Positions 49,640 through 61,479 of a stretch of 64,000 bases of DNA are shown piece after piece. The position numbers were made by a program, and so were the translations under genes. Every line of letters starts with the position of its first letter. The first letter of the stretch is position 1. Below the pieces are notes generated by a model. That model was not told the origin of the DNA. It ran no database searches and was given only the letters and a program-made list of their open reading frames with translations. The DNA lies in assembly GCF_963422355.1 (NCBI RefSeq), contig NC_085099.1, forward strand, positions 5,925,625 to 5,989,624. The letters run 5' to 3'. Source of the DNA: Corticium candelabrum (lineage: Eukaryota > Porifera > Homoscleromorpha > Homosclerophorida > Plakinidae).

Positions 49640-50400
49640 TAGTCACCTGGCATACACCTGTACACTTGCAGTACCCGGCAAAAAAAGGTAATAATACTGT
49701 GCTAAAGAGCTTCCAAATCACATACTGCCAGTAATTAGACAAGCTGAGCTACATTAACTAAACTTGTGCTCACAAAACTACTGTCAGGTGTTGCAACTGG
49801 CATACATAAGATACACCTGCAAATACCTGGCAAAAGGCTAATGCAGTACAAAGAGTCCCTAGATCACACACTACCAGTAAGGGTAGACAAGCTGAGTTAC
49901 ATGTGTTCAAAAACTACTGTCAGGTGTTGTCAACTGGCATACATCTGTAAAAAGTCTCTCATACACCTGCAATCCTTGACAAAAGGCTAATGTACAGTGT
50001 AGTACAAAATAGTCCCCAGATTACACACTACCAGTAAGGGTAGACAAGCTGATCGAGCTACATGTGTTCAATAAACTACTGTCAGATGTTGTCAAGCAAG
50101 AGAAATGTTGTCACCTGGCATACATTTGTAAAGTTTCTCATACACCCGCAATACCCGGCAAACAGCTAATACAGTACAAAATAATCCCCAGAACACACAC
50201 TGCCTTGAATTAGACAACCAGGGCTACAACTTGTGTTAACTAAATATTGTCAAGTGTTAAACAACTAAGTGAGTAAACACCAGACACATACACCTCGCCT
50301 GTAAAAGTTTAGATCTCTCATACACTGTAATAAATAATACATAGCAAAAAAGAGCTAATGCAGTATAAAAGAATTCCTCAGATCACACGCTACCAGTTCT
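49640..50400. repeat. Degenerate tandem repeats of about 140-150 bp
   Basis: About five diverged units. Each contains CACCTGGCATACA..TGTA, GCAATACCCGGCAAA, GCTAATGCAGTACAAA, CCCCAGATCACACACTACCAGT and AGACAAGCTGAGCTACA. They sit between the left arm and the transposase of the pogo-like element. Confidence 0.85.
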
Positions 50401-50479
50401 CCAGTTTGTTGTCTAGTGAGAAGATCTGCTTCATACCTACAACGATTGTCAATGGCACAGGCTTGGTGTGAAGAACCAG

Positions 50480-52735
50480 ATGCCACTCAAGGACAGGACC
50501 ATCCAGTTCAAGAAAAACGACAAACTACAGCAACTAGCTTCAGTCGAGCGGTCACAGAAAAACTGGAAAGATGACTCTAATATAGGGCGAGCCGTGGATG
50601 AAATAAAACGAACTGGGAAAAGTGTCAGAAAAGTAGCCATGGAATACGGAATTCCAAATTCTACAAGTCAAGCGTACGCAAGTGGGAAGATACTAATCGG
50701 CTCTTCTCAAGGACCAGCCAAGTACCTTACGGATAAGGAAGAGCAAGCTCTAGAGCAATTTGTGCTTGGATGTGCAGATGTGGGGTATCCACAAACTGTT
50801 ACACAGGTATTCAGACTATTACTACATAGAAGTCACCAAATTGTTTGAAACCTTACATCCTGTTTCATGTAATGCTTAGATACTGCCTCATGCTCAGGCC
50901 ATGCTAGAGCAAAAAGGAATAATGAAACCCTGTCTAGAGAATGGTGGAAAGGCTACAAACAACGACACCCAAGAATTACGTGCAGGAAAAGTGAAAGTTT
51001 GTCGCAGGCAAGAATGCAGAGTTCCACACCAAAGTCTTAAACACTGACAAAGAATAATCTTTTAAACAAGTCAGGTCAAATATTCAATTGTGATGAGTCA
51101 GGATTTTCCCTAAATCTTAAGCCAGGATACATTGCTACTCGAAAGGGCCAACCTCATACCTACTCTGTAACATCAGGCAGCAAAACACAAATAACTGTAA
51201 TGGCTTGCATCTGTGCTGCTGGATATTCTATGCCACCAATGGTTATTTTGACAGAAAAGGATTAAATCCAGACTGGACAGAAGGAGAAGTCCCTGGGACT
51301 AGGTATGGCCTAAATGAGTCTGGTTGGATTGATAGTAACTTGTTTGATGGGTGGTTTAATTAACTGTTTTTAAAGTTTATTCCTGCTGCTCGTCCAATCC
51401 TTCTGCTATTAGATGGTCACTCTTCTCATTATAACCCTGCTGTAATCAAGCAAGGGGCAAGTAACAACATCATTATATTCTGCCTACCATCAAACACCAC
51501 CCATCTAATGCAGCCACTAGACAGAGTGTGCTTTGGTGCAGTCAAGCAGTTCTGGAATGAAGAATGCCACAGTTACATGCAACAGCATCCAGGTAAAGTG
51601 ATCACACGAGGGCAATTCTGTCAGGTATTTAGACTGGCTTGGATGAGAGGAATGACAATGAAAAACATCTTGGCAAGCTACAAAACAACAGGAATTCAAC
51701 CATTTAATAAGCTTGCCATTGCTCTACCAGGTGAATGCAACACTACCTCCGACGAGAAACAATCAACAGAGAGAAAACCAGTTAGTTAACTTCCATTCCT
51801 TGCTGAAAATCCAATGACAGACCAAGGAAATGTATCTAGTCACAGTCAAGTTGATCCACATACGATATCACATCCAATCATGGAGCTGAAAAGTCAACAC
51901 AGCAGACGAGGATTACAGACTCCTACACAGAAAGCGAGTTGGCATTATTCCAAACAAGATACGAAAATGGGTACGATCTGCTTCACAATGACTGATATAA
52001 CACATGGGTTCAAGAAGCACACCCTGATAAGACAGTTGCTCAAGCTCGTCAAGCTACCACGCCTTTGAAAGTACGGTTTGTTTCTACAACCCGTGAGCAA
52101 GAAGTAAAACTTCCTGCAATACCAGAAGCTTCCAAGATCCGCCAAACTCCCAAAAGCAAAGTGCTGACAAGTGAAGAGAATCTAACAGAACTCCAACAGT
52201 AGATACAGAAGAAAGAGAAAGAGACTAGAGAAAAGGAGCAAAGACGAGAAGAGAGAGAGAAGAAAGCTAGAGAGAAAAGGAGAAATCAGCAAAACAACAA
52301 ACAATGCAAGAAGAAGCGCTACCTACACCTGTGCCAACTACCAAACCAAAGCCAACAAAAAGCAAACCATCTAAGAAATCCTTGCAAAATTTGTGATCTG
52401 ATCAATTTGTCTGAATATATGTTTCAAAGTGCAATTCTCTTGTTCACTTTGCAGAACCTGTTCATCAGCAGTGTAAGAGCATGGCACATGGCAACCAAAG
52501 GAAACAGAGAGATAAGTCATTGCATTGTCAATAGTAACATTTCACTACGTAATCAATCTCAATTGAAATAGGAGGAAGACTAGACCCAGCACTGTCAATA
52601 TGTAAGCTGGGCATATGTAACCATCCAAAATCAGAAGACTGGATCATTTGCTACAACTGCCACCATGCCTGGCCCAGTGATTGCGCAGAGCAAACTGCTG
52701 AACCTTTCTGCTGCATCCACTGCAGTCCCAGCTAG
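50480..52735 (+). pseudogene. Pogo-like transposase (psq HTH, DDD core, C-terminal PHD-like finger)
   Basis: The N-terminus has a Pipsqueak-type helix-turn-helix (IGRAVDEIKRTGKSVRKVAM...IPNST). A probable intron follows at about 50813-50879, then a Tc5-type second HTH (REWWKGYKQRHPRIT). The DDE_1 core shows CDESGFSLN (first Asp), LLLLDGHSSHY (second Asp) and MQPLDRVCFG (third Asp), giving a DDD triad. The C-terminus (52600-52733) has C...WIICYNCHHAWPSDCAE...CCIHC, a PHD-like zinc finger known in some animal pogo-like proteins. A missing base near 51252, an in-frame stop near 51360 and other breaks show it is non-functional. Confidence 0.85.
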
Positions 52736-53849
52736 TTATAAAACTAGTTATAAAAGTTTAGTTCTACTTGCTAAAATTTAAAGTAAATTCAACTTAATGC
52801 TAATTAGCACTAAACCCGATGTACTAATGAAAACGTTATCTCAATTCTTACTAACAGACTTACTTTAGATAGAACAACTATTAATTAAGGTTTGCATCAT
52901 CTAGTCATTATTGCTAGATACAGATATAGAATCTGTTAGAAATATAATTCGATACAAAACCTTTCCTAATCAGCCTCAGTCCAGTGTAACCGTACGTGAA
53001 ATGCCCGATATAAGTAAGACGACTTAGATGAAAGCTTTCGAACCCAAAGAAAGTGTAATAGTGTGTGACCGAGATAATGTCCGCACACCACTTGGATTTC
53101 TCACAGCTCTGTGACAACAACCACTCGCACGACAAAGCCAAGTCACTAAGCGAAAGCAAGCCATAAGATAACTCTTTCACTAGACATAACTAATGTCTCA
53201 ATCCGTATTGTAGAAGAGCGATGAGAGCGACTGACCGAGATATAATACCGGATGTCCGAGGTATTTGTCCATCAGAATTCACGTTCTGCCGTAGCTACAA
53301 CACGATGAACGTTGACTTCATCCGGTAGATATAGTAGCTAGAGGCGATCGAGGGCTATTACGTCAGCGAAGAAGAACGCCTCAAATCTTCGTCTGAAAGG
53401 GAGAAATCACTCGAGATCAGGTCTTCCTCGTTGTCTGCAAGAGTAGACGTTAACAAGACAAAACCAACAATTTGATAAAAAAAAAGCCCTAGGATGAGCC
53501 TATCGATAGAGATGACTTAAGTCTCAAACGGAGTTGTAGAAACGAGATGGCAGGCATTGACCGAGATATGATGCTCTGTAACAGAGAATAGGTGTGATTG
53601 GTTTTCGAGTTCTAGAGCAGCGACGTTATGTCGATTGCTGATGCAACCTGCTCTACCTAGTTGCTATCCAGTAGGACTATGACGCTAGCACAGCAGCTGA
53701 GTTACGCCACGGCTATTTTGTAGAGAACGAGTGACCGAGATTAGGAAATGACCGACATCAGAGCCGGAACTCTACAGTACGCTACACCTGCTAGAGGCTT
53801 CTGTAAAAGAGCGGGTCTACTGGTTGAACTCAGACCGGGGTTAATTTTC

Positions 53850-55850
53850 ACAGGGCGTGGCACTAACAACGTCATCGCCTACCGCACGCCGATCTGGTTT
53901 GCTTTTGATGCATTGACGTTTGATAACCGCGTGAGTCTAGAGCCAAAGCAACAATTTTTCTTTTCGAACTTTAACCGGTGCGTATAGCAATGCATCGAAT
54001 CAGGTGAGGCCTCATTAGGACTCGGCTCTTGTGTGTTTTGCGTGTTTTGCAGTGATGAACTACCTTTCTGATCTCTTTCGTGACTCTACCGCGTCATTTT
54101 GAGTGATGATTTAACATTGAGACTTGACAGACGTCAAATGCGGGTACAAACGTGCGTACGTAATCTATGATGCGTGTTCTGTGTGGTACGCACTTACCAA
54201 ATGGTTTGGTTTGTACTTCCTGAATACTCCCTAGAAAGTGCGGTGTTTAGGGAATGACTGACGTGAAGAGGAAGTCATTAGACAAGTCTGGTGGTACTGA
54301 GAGGTAAGAAGAGAATGCTTGGCTTGATAATATTTCATCTTGATCTAGTGTCCTCAGCTATACGTGGCTGTCATATAAATGAACCAGTAACTCAGTGTTG
54401 CTGTACTGTGTTTTACCTTTTGGGGTGTGTAGTTGCCGTGCCATCATGGTTATTTGCTGTGTTCCTGGATGTACCAATGTATCTGCAAAGGGGAAATATT
54501 TAAAGTTGCACATGGAAATTTTTGTCACATTGATAAACTTTATTGCCATTTGAATGACTTTGATTGGTGGTCGCCAAGGGATACTCTACATCGAAGTCTA
54601 CCACAGTCATTTAGAGAGACTTTCCTGAAAAAAGACCTGCATCACTGATGCAACAGAACTATTTACAGAACGTCATTCAGATAGGGGTTTGCAATCATCT
54701 TCCTTCTTCAAATACAAACACCACCACACTGTGAAAGCATTGGTTGCAATATCGCCATGTGGTCATGTTATGCTTGTGTCACGACTATTTACTGGTGCCA
54801 TAACAGACAGGGACTTACCAAGCAGTCTGGTTTTCTCAATAAATTTGTACCTGGAGATCAAGTCATGGCAAACAAAGGGTTTGTTATTGCTGACATTCTC
54901 ATGGACGTTGGGCATCTCTTGTGCTACCTCCTTTTCTAAAAGGAGGAGGTCTGTTTACTGAGGAGCGAGTCATTAATTAAATGCCGACAAGTAGCTTCTC
55001 TTAGAATCGACATAGAGGAGTGATCAGACGAGTGATCAGACGGATAACGAACCATAGCATTTTGCAATGTATAAATAACACTTAGTTCAAGCATGGATCT
55101 TTTGTATAAGGTATTCACTGTTTGTTCACATCTAACAAATTTGCATCCACCTCTTGCATAGAGAATGTTGCCACGAGTCAGTGTGCATTGCAATTAAAAC
55201 TTCATACCATATTTCATGTCAACCAGCTTCCTAGATTTAATTTTTGTACGGTAAATTAGTAGTAATTAGTGTCATTGATATCAATTTTAGTTTATAAAGG
55301 TCAATATATATCGGCTCTTGTTATTATTCTGTTCTCTTGTGTGTAATGCTCCAGGATACACTACCACTTGCTGTTCAATTTCATTTTCATTGTGTACATC
55401 ATTTTTAATAGTAATACTCAATTATATTACTACAACATTAATTAATTGTATTAATTAACAGAACTTTATCTACTTGCTACCTAAGGTCCTTTCATTCCCT
55501 AGACGCCGCACGTTCTAGGAAGTATTCAGTGGGTACAACCAAACCATTTGGTAAGTGCGTACCACACAGAACACGCACCATAGATTACGTACGCACGTTT
55601 GTACCCGCATTTGACGTCTGTCAAGTCTTAATGTTAAATCATCACTCAAAATGACGCGGTAGAGTCACGAAAGAGATCAGAAAGAGGTTGTTCATCACTG
55701 CAAAACACGCAAAACACACAATCTCGTTCGAAAAGAAAAATTGTTACTTTGTCTCTAGACTCACGCGGTTAGCAAACGTCAATGCATCAAAAGCGAACGA
55801 GATCGGAAAGCGGTAGGCGATGACGCCGATAGTGCCACGCCCTGTGAAAA
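53850..55850 (+). mobile_element. THAP-DDE (ISL2EU/Harbinger-like) transposon with long inverted repeats
   Basis: The left arm (about 53850-54250) and right arm (about 55490-55850) are reverse complements over roughly 360-400 bp, for example TTTCACAGGGCGTGGCACTA at one end. The intervening plus strand has a THAP-like start and a DDE_4-type core. Target duplication is not clear. It lies about 80 bp beyond the pogo-like element and about 170 bp upstream of the dispanin gene. Confidence 0.8.
54446..55040 (+). pseudogene. THAP + DDE_4 transposase remnant
   Basis: 54446 on: MVICCVPGCTNVSAKGKYL, resembling the start of a THAP zinc finger (C-x4-C). The core follows in shifting frames: KYKHHHTVKALVAISPCGHV, then LNKFVPGDQVMANKGFVIAD (equivalent to the usual VMADKGF), then a CRQVASLRIDIE block with the expected acidic residue. 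Frames change at least three times and stops are present. The combination of THAP and DDE_4 is characteristic of ISL2EU-type elements. Confidence 0.7.
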
Positions 55851-55865
55851 GGTCTAATAAGACCG

Positions 55866-56022
55866 CACAATTGCGTCCGATGCAGTTCCTGGGTTGAACT
55901 ACATAGATCTACTTCCGCACAATTTCGTCATCGTGTCCGGGACTCACTCGTGTATATAACCAAGAAGACGTAAATCGAGCTACAGTAATTACGAGAGCGA
56001 CAGTACTAGCGTACAACGAACT
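55866..56022 (+). promoter_or_regulatory. Promoter region of dispanin gene 1
   Basis: Conserved with the region upstream of dispanin gene 2 (61480-61618). Shared words include GGTTGAA, TCTACTTCC.C, CACAATTTCGTCAT and GGGACTCAC. This block probably includes the core promoter and 5' UTR (TATATAA-like at about 55953). Confidence 0.55.
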
Positions 56023-56928
56023 ATGGCAGATGTTGAAAAGGAGCCTTTACAAGATTCACCGATAGAAACTTCTCAGCCAACAGCAATTTTTCAACCAACA
56101 TCGGTTGTCCATGTTAGTCCAGTTGACGTTCGTGTCGTTTGCGATTGTAAAATTTTTGTGTGCCAGGTCGAGGAGGCTCCTCGTGACCACTTGATGCTGT
56201 CCATTTTCATGCTTATTTTCTGCTTTTTTCCATTAGGAATAGTTGCTGTCTACATGTCGTTGAGGGTCAGTTATTAGTAGATGTAGTGAATGGAAGGTCA
56301 TGTTACTGCGAGACGTCATTGCACATTTGTGGGAGGGTGGGAAATGAAGTCATCAGTGGTTGCATGGGTTTGTATATCTTATTTGAATAGTTTTGTAATC
56401 TTTCTTATTGATATTTATTTATAGATTTAATAATTTTTATATTTTGTGGCTGCTTAGTAGTCATCGTCTTTTTGCAAATTATAGAGCGGGTCATCTGGAC
56501 ATGCTATCTCTAAGTCTTGTTTGTTCTTGGAAGTGTCATCATCATGCTCTTGATCGCCCATTTTCTTGCTCATTACTTTTACGTTACACTCATACCAATT
56601 TAATTAAAATTTATTATCTCTGTGATTCCAAATGCTAATATTACCGACATTGTAATCTATAAACGCACGAAGACATGTATATAGCTTGTTGGTCAGAAAT
56701 TGCACAAGTTGTATGATTAAACATATTTTGTTGTTGTTGCAGGTTCGAAACAAGTTGTCGCAGGGTGAAATTGCTTCAGCCAGGAATTCGTCTTTGTATG
56801 CTTGGATTATTAGCTTGGTTGGAATTGTTATTGGAGTGCTCATCTACATTGGAGTTACTGTTTATATTATCGTGTTAATATTGTTTGCTAAAGAATTGGT
56901 CAAATCTCTCAACGAAGGAGAAAGATAA
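56023..56928 (+). CDS. CD225/dispanin (IFITM-like) membrane protein 1 (3 exons, 124 aa)
   Basis: Exons 56023-56112, 56167-56265 and 56743-56928; phases all 0 (30 + 33 + 61 residues). The N-terminus is cytosolic-type, Pro/Gln-rich (FQPTSVVH). The CD225 domain spans exons 2-3: APRDHLMLSIFMLIFCFFPL, then GIVAVYMSLRVRNKLSQGEI, then ASARNSSLYAW and a second hydrophobic segment GIVIGVLIYIGVTVYIIVLI. These match the intramembrane helix, the conserved basic loop and the transmembrane helix of the IFITM/PRRT/SynDIG superfamily. IFITM members restrict virus entry in vertebrates; whether this one does is unknown. Intron 1 is only 54 bp, a multiple of three without stops, so its retention would add 18 residues in frame. 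Confidence 0.9.
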
Positions 56929-59090
56929 TGTTGACTCTTTATTGTAAATGAGCATATAATCAAGAAGCAAACGTTCTGTAGTTTGAGGTGCTTGTGGGTG
57001 ATGGCATTTAGTGCTGCTATCTAGAGGGTACGTGATATAGGAACAGAAGTTGCAGTGATGTAGTAGTAGGTATGGTAATATTTAGTTTGCTTTTAACTTT
57101 TTATGTATTGCTTTAGTTGTAACCAATATTGCAAATGATGACTTTTTTACAGTTTTTTTATCGATTAATTAACTAATTCACCAATTTATTGCAGTCACGT
57201 TAATTAGATATACTAGTAGCGTGCAGTGCTCATCTACAAATGTTGTATACACGGTGCTAATTGTACACACGTTTTTGAAAGACAAGACAGGGCAGAGCAT
57301 ACAAAACTACAATAAAATTGCATTTCTATTTAGTCGTATCAGGGTACTAACGCAAGTTTTGTAGCTCTAGTATTTTCACACTGTTAATTCAGGGCATGGC
57401 CAACTGGCGCTTTTGTGCCGCCTATGCCACCTGTGGCACCAGAGAGCAGCCGGGAGGCTAGCTGGTCTTTGGCACCAAGGCTTAATTGAAGCCACCCAAG
57501 CAAATGGTGACGTCACGACTGTGACTGCATGAAGAGAAGTGATTCCATGATTACAGGGCATCACCGTGCTATAGACACATGAGTATGTATGTATGTATTT
57601 ATGGATGTATATAGTTGTATGTATGTATGTGTTGCTCCGGTGAACTTCCAATGGACATGCAAGTAAGGACGACTACTAGGAACTGAGACACCTCTCATCA
57701 AAAGACGGCAAATGATTTAGACGAATTGATGAGCGAGTACAGTAGCGTAACTACCGTTAGTTTCCTGTCGCGCTGAGGGGCCTATATGTCTAGCTAAAGT
57801 TGGAGAGAAGTTCACATGAGCTGCTCAGCAGATTACAAATGTGATGCGGCGCATCTGAAGCAGATGCGTGACAATAAATGTAGAGTAGTAGCATATATGT
57901 GGAAAGAGCCCAGAGGGTAAATATAGAGCCTGTTCTTCTCAGAAGATGTGCATGGTTGGCAAACACAGCGTAACAATACTCTTGTAGATACACCAGTAGT
58001 CTACTTTCGTTGTGCCATCACAGTACAGTGTACCATTGCTAGATGAGGTAATTGCCCTGCTTGACATACAAGTTAGTCTTTAGCAGAGAGTGGAGGTCGA
58101 GGGTCTCTGCCTAGTACCTCATGTGCTCCATTGTGATGTTCTCAAAGCTCAAGAGTCTGTACATGAATTGACGCGAGTAAACCTACCGTGGTGTCAGGCT
58201 GTCATTTCTCCAGCAGCTGCTTCTAATTAAAAACTGGCTGAATCATCTCTCCGTCCCATAATTGCAGCATTGCTGCAAATGGTTTTCACATGACCAGTAA
58301 CTAGTTGTGAGTTTAATTAATTAAGCGCTCGATTTGATGCTATGGGCAGAATAAGGTCAGCATTGCCGTTCACGATGGGTCAGAAGAGTTTCTCTGACGT
58401 AGAGCTCATTTACATCCATTATTCAACCTCTCGTCTGGACGACGGCTAAGATCATCTAGCGATTCATCAGCAGTCAGACACAAAACGTAACTGGTGTTTG
58501 TAACTTTGTTAACTTATACCTGCTGTCTGCTTAGTGAGAACCTATGTTTACAAATAGAAACTGTACGCAAGTATCGCTGTAATGTACATGCACAATTGCC
58601 ATTTTGGCAGTATAGACATATTGTCAGCTAAGCTCTATAGCTAGTCATGCCTAGCCAAATAAGCATATTAGATATGTAGCCTTTTTAGCCGGTTGATGAC
58701 TATGTTTGAAAATCATGCCTTTCAGTTGTGCTGGAGACCTCCTCTTGTACCCCACTAGTTACGCCTGGAGTAGGTTCACAATTTGAGATTGAAGTTTGGC
58801 ATTTAAGTGATGAAGCTATTTATAGGACATCCCTTTTTGAGTTGCGGTTGCAAATAACACAGCAATTAATATATATGGGGACAGACTTTACGACTCGTAA
58901 TGCAGCTGATGACATGCATATCACTGTCTTCATAGTGATGATAATGGTATGTCCACTGTCTGTCTTCATAGAGTATGTTCTCATTAATACTAGATAGTCA
59001 AATCGAGTTCTGCCTGAGAAACTTCATTTTATTTCTTCTTATCTTTTATATTGTCACAGCACTCGTCGTTTATCATTCATAACAATGCAC
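56929..59090. other. Spacer between dispanin genes
   Basis: No gene seen. A (TATG)n-like tract lies near 57580-57630. A frame at 58728-58997 has no family signature and no supporting splice sites. Confidence 0.5.
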
Positions 59091-59098
59091 TTTTAATA

Positions 59099-59158
59099 TA
59101 GCCTCGGCCTCCCAAACCCGTGTTTAAATCGGCGCTACACGGGGTTGGGGAGGCCGAT
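59099..59158. repeat. Short hairpin (inverted repeat)
   Basis: GCCTCGGCCTCCCAAACCCG pairs with CGGGGTTGGGGAGGCCGATGC across a loop of about 15 bases. Probably a MITE remnant; no coding capacity. Confidence 0.65.
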
Positions 59159-59585
59159 GCTACTATATGACAGATGCTACGTACGGAAACGTGGCGTGTG
59201 CTTTCCTGGTCACGCGCATAGCGTAAGGAACCCCGATCTGGCTCAATTGTCAAAGTGCGAGAGTGCTTGTCGAATTTTACCAAAGATGCAGTCTAGCAAC
59301 CTCAGTTTGAGATTTTGGACACGAGAGAACTTTCTAGACAAGTCCTAAAATTTAGCTAAGTAGACACGTAGTCTAGCGCAACTTCATGATTACTAGAGAG
59401 TGCAACGTAATACTTCTTGATCCTTTCCCTGTTCTTCCAATTCAAGCTCTGAGAGAGATTTCGGTCAGTCAGCAGCGTAGACAGAAAAATTGGGTGAGTT
59501 TAAAATTAAGATTAAATTTGTTTAAAAATATTGTTCAAAATTAATATAAATTTTTATCAACTTGCACGCTACTGTCTAAACTACA

Positions 59586-59595
59586 GGTGTGTGTG

Positions 59596-59648
<53 letters not shown>

Positions 59649-59670
59649 GTGTGTTGTGTGTGTGTTGTTA
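59586..59670. repeat. (TG)n microsatellite
   Basis: About 85 bp of near-perfect TG repeat. Confidence 0.98.
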
Positions 59671-59977
59671 TACCAACGAAGTACAGTGCCATACGCAGTC
59701 CGTAAAAGACGAACAGACAAAAGAAGAAGATAATAGTTATTACATAAACTATTAGCAATATACACTATAGCTAGACGTAAAATTTTAGTTTGCGGTCTTG
59801 GTCTACTACTGCAAACCTTGTATGTAACTCAAAGAACTGTATATGTATGCATGTATTTGTAGAGATTTACTCGGTACTGTATGCACTCGGTACTGTATGC
59901 ACATAAAATCACTCTATTGTACTAAACAAAATACATGAGCAACCACACCCATAAATTTGGTTAAAGTCATCAATTAT

Positions 59978-61288
59978 CGAACACTCCCCAATATCGGACA
60001 CTAGCATAGGGAAACCAAACGAAGATTTCTTGTATCTTGTAGAGAGTAGTCACACGGTAACACGACGTGCTAGATTCAGCTTGATCACTTGGCGTATTGC
60101 TGCATTTTCCGTATAACGGACACTCCCATCAAATATCGGACAGCCGCCGGTTTTTGCTTTTGACGGTACCACAGTTTACTGTCTGCACCTTAAAATAATA
60201 GGTACATGTCTCTTCTACTCGCAGTGATAACAACAGATCGGCAGCTTTGCACGTTGCTCTTCAGAAAGCTGAAGAAGAGAGGCTGGTGATGTTCTCTAAT
60301 ATCGGACACCCTATTTGCTTGATGCCAGTGCAATATAGGCGAGAACCGTGAAGAATTGTGTTAATGTTGACTGCAGACGTCTACTAGATGCCCACCGAGC
60401 ACGGAAAGTCTTTGACTTGTCTCCAACAAAAGAAGTATTTGAAGAGAAAAGTAGATCTTGAAATGACTCCTATGATGCATGTATGGTCAATATAGACGCG
60501 GAATAGATAACTATGATCGCAAAACCCCGTGTTGTAGATGTCAAGGAGACGTTACGTTAGGGTCTGGCTGCGCGAGGCTAGATACCGCCCAGAGCCGTAT
60601 ACGGCTCTGGATACCGCCTATCCTCGTACCCAGGCCCTCTTGCGCGCCCGAGGGCCTGGGTACGAGGCTAGATACGAGGCTAGCTACCGCCGTCTCTAGA
60701 ATCATTTGTTTGCGAACGATGGCGAGTTTAGAACGTGCTAGATGAGGGAGGGCTATAGATGTTCTCAGTTTAGCACCTGTAGATTCATTCATTTGTTTTG
60801 TGGACGGCCATATCTAGCTAATTCTTTTGATACAGAGACGAGTCAAAGGCTCTTCATGTTCGTCGGGTATCTAGAAAACGTCTGCAGTCAGTATTAACAC
60901 AATTCATCCCGGTTCTGAGCACTCGCATCAAGCAAATTCGGGTGTTCGATACTAGCTTCCTGAAGAGCAACTTGCAAAGCTGCCGATCTGTTGTTGTCAC
61001 TGCATGCGAGTAGAAGAGACATGTACCTATTATTTCAAGGTGCAAACAGTGAACTGTGGTACCGTCGAAACCGGCGGCTATCTGATACTTGATGGGCGTG
61101 ATAACGGGAAAAGCAGCGGAAGTTCTATTTTGTCGACACACGACAGAACAGCAATACGCCAAGTGATCGAGCTGAATGTAACACGCCGTGTTACATACCG
61201 TGTGACTACTCTCTACATTCATGCCTTAGATAGAAGCAATCTTCGTCTGGTTTCCGTACGCCAATGTCTGATATTGGGGAGTGTCCGT
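59978..61288. mobile_element. Non-autonomous foldback element with about 450-bp inverted repeats
   Basis: Arms 59978-60423 and 60838-61288 are imperfect reverse complements. The outer match is CG(A/G)ACACTCCCCAATATC. TATCGGACA-type words recur in the left arm near 59992, 60114, 60134 and 60299. The centre contains a nested small palindromic element (60541-60690). No transposase found. Confidence 0.85.
60541..60690. mobile_element. Nested palindromic MITE
   Basis: A perfect 22-bp palindrome CCAGAGCCGTATACGGCTCTGG is split at 60589-60610. CCTCGTACCCAGGCCCTC (60622-60639) pairs with its exact complement at 60650-60667. The flanking GGGTCTGGCTGCGCGAGGCTA resembles the 39.8-kb hairpin family. It is inserted in the loop of the larger foldback element. 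Confidence 0.8.
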
Positions 61289-61479
61289 TAGTTGATGTAT
61301 GACTCAGCTGAACCTCGCCCCAGGATCCCAAGAACCTCCCAAGAACTCCAAGAACTCCCCTTAGCTACGCCATTGGGTCAGTCTTGCTTCAGTCCGTTTT
61401 ACAGCGTCTGACTCTTCGCAGTTACTAAGTTTTTGAAAAAGTGCACCCATGTTAAATTTTCAATAAACTTCGCATGCCC

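Larger units (their letters stand above)
48239..53772 (+). mobile_element. Pogo-like DNA transposon with long inverted repeats and periodic motifs
   Basis: The two ends carry imperfect inverted repeats of roughly 550-750 bp. The outermost match is GAGT(C/T)CCGG next to TA on both sides (48237-48238 and 53773-53774), consistent with the TA duplication of Tc1/mariner-pogo elements. Within the arms ATCTCGGTCA recurs at intervals of about 165-185 bp. Inside lie a tandem-repeat block (49640-50400) and a pogo-type transposase on the plus strand. The transposase has stops and frameshifts, so this copy is probably inactive. Confidence 0.85.

Noticed and set aside
49640-50400. CRISPR-like or satellite array
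   Set aside because: Units are long and diverged, there are no short constant repeats with unique spacers, and it lies inside a eukaryotic transposon.
55930-55960. kB-like site in the dispanin promoter (GGGACTCAC)
   Set aside because: It matches only part of the consensus; its conservation between the two genes may simply reflect recent duplication.
58728-58997. 89-residue frame downstream of dispanin gene 1
   Set aside because: No domain, no homologue downstream of gene 2 and no splice support.
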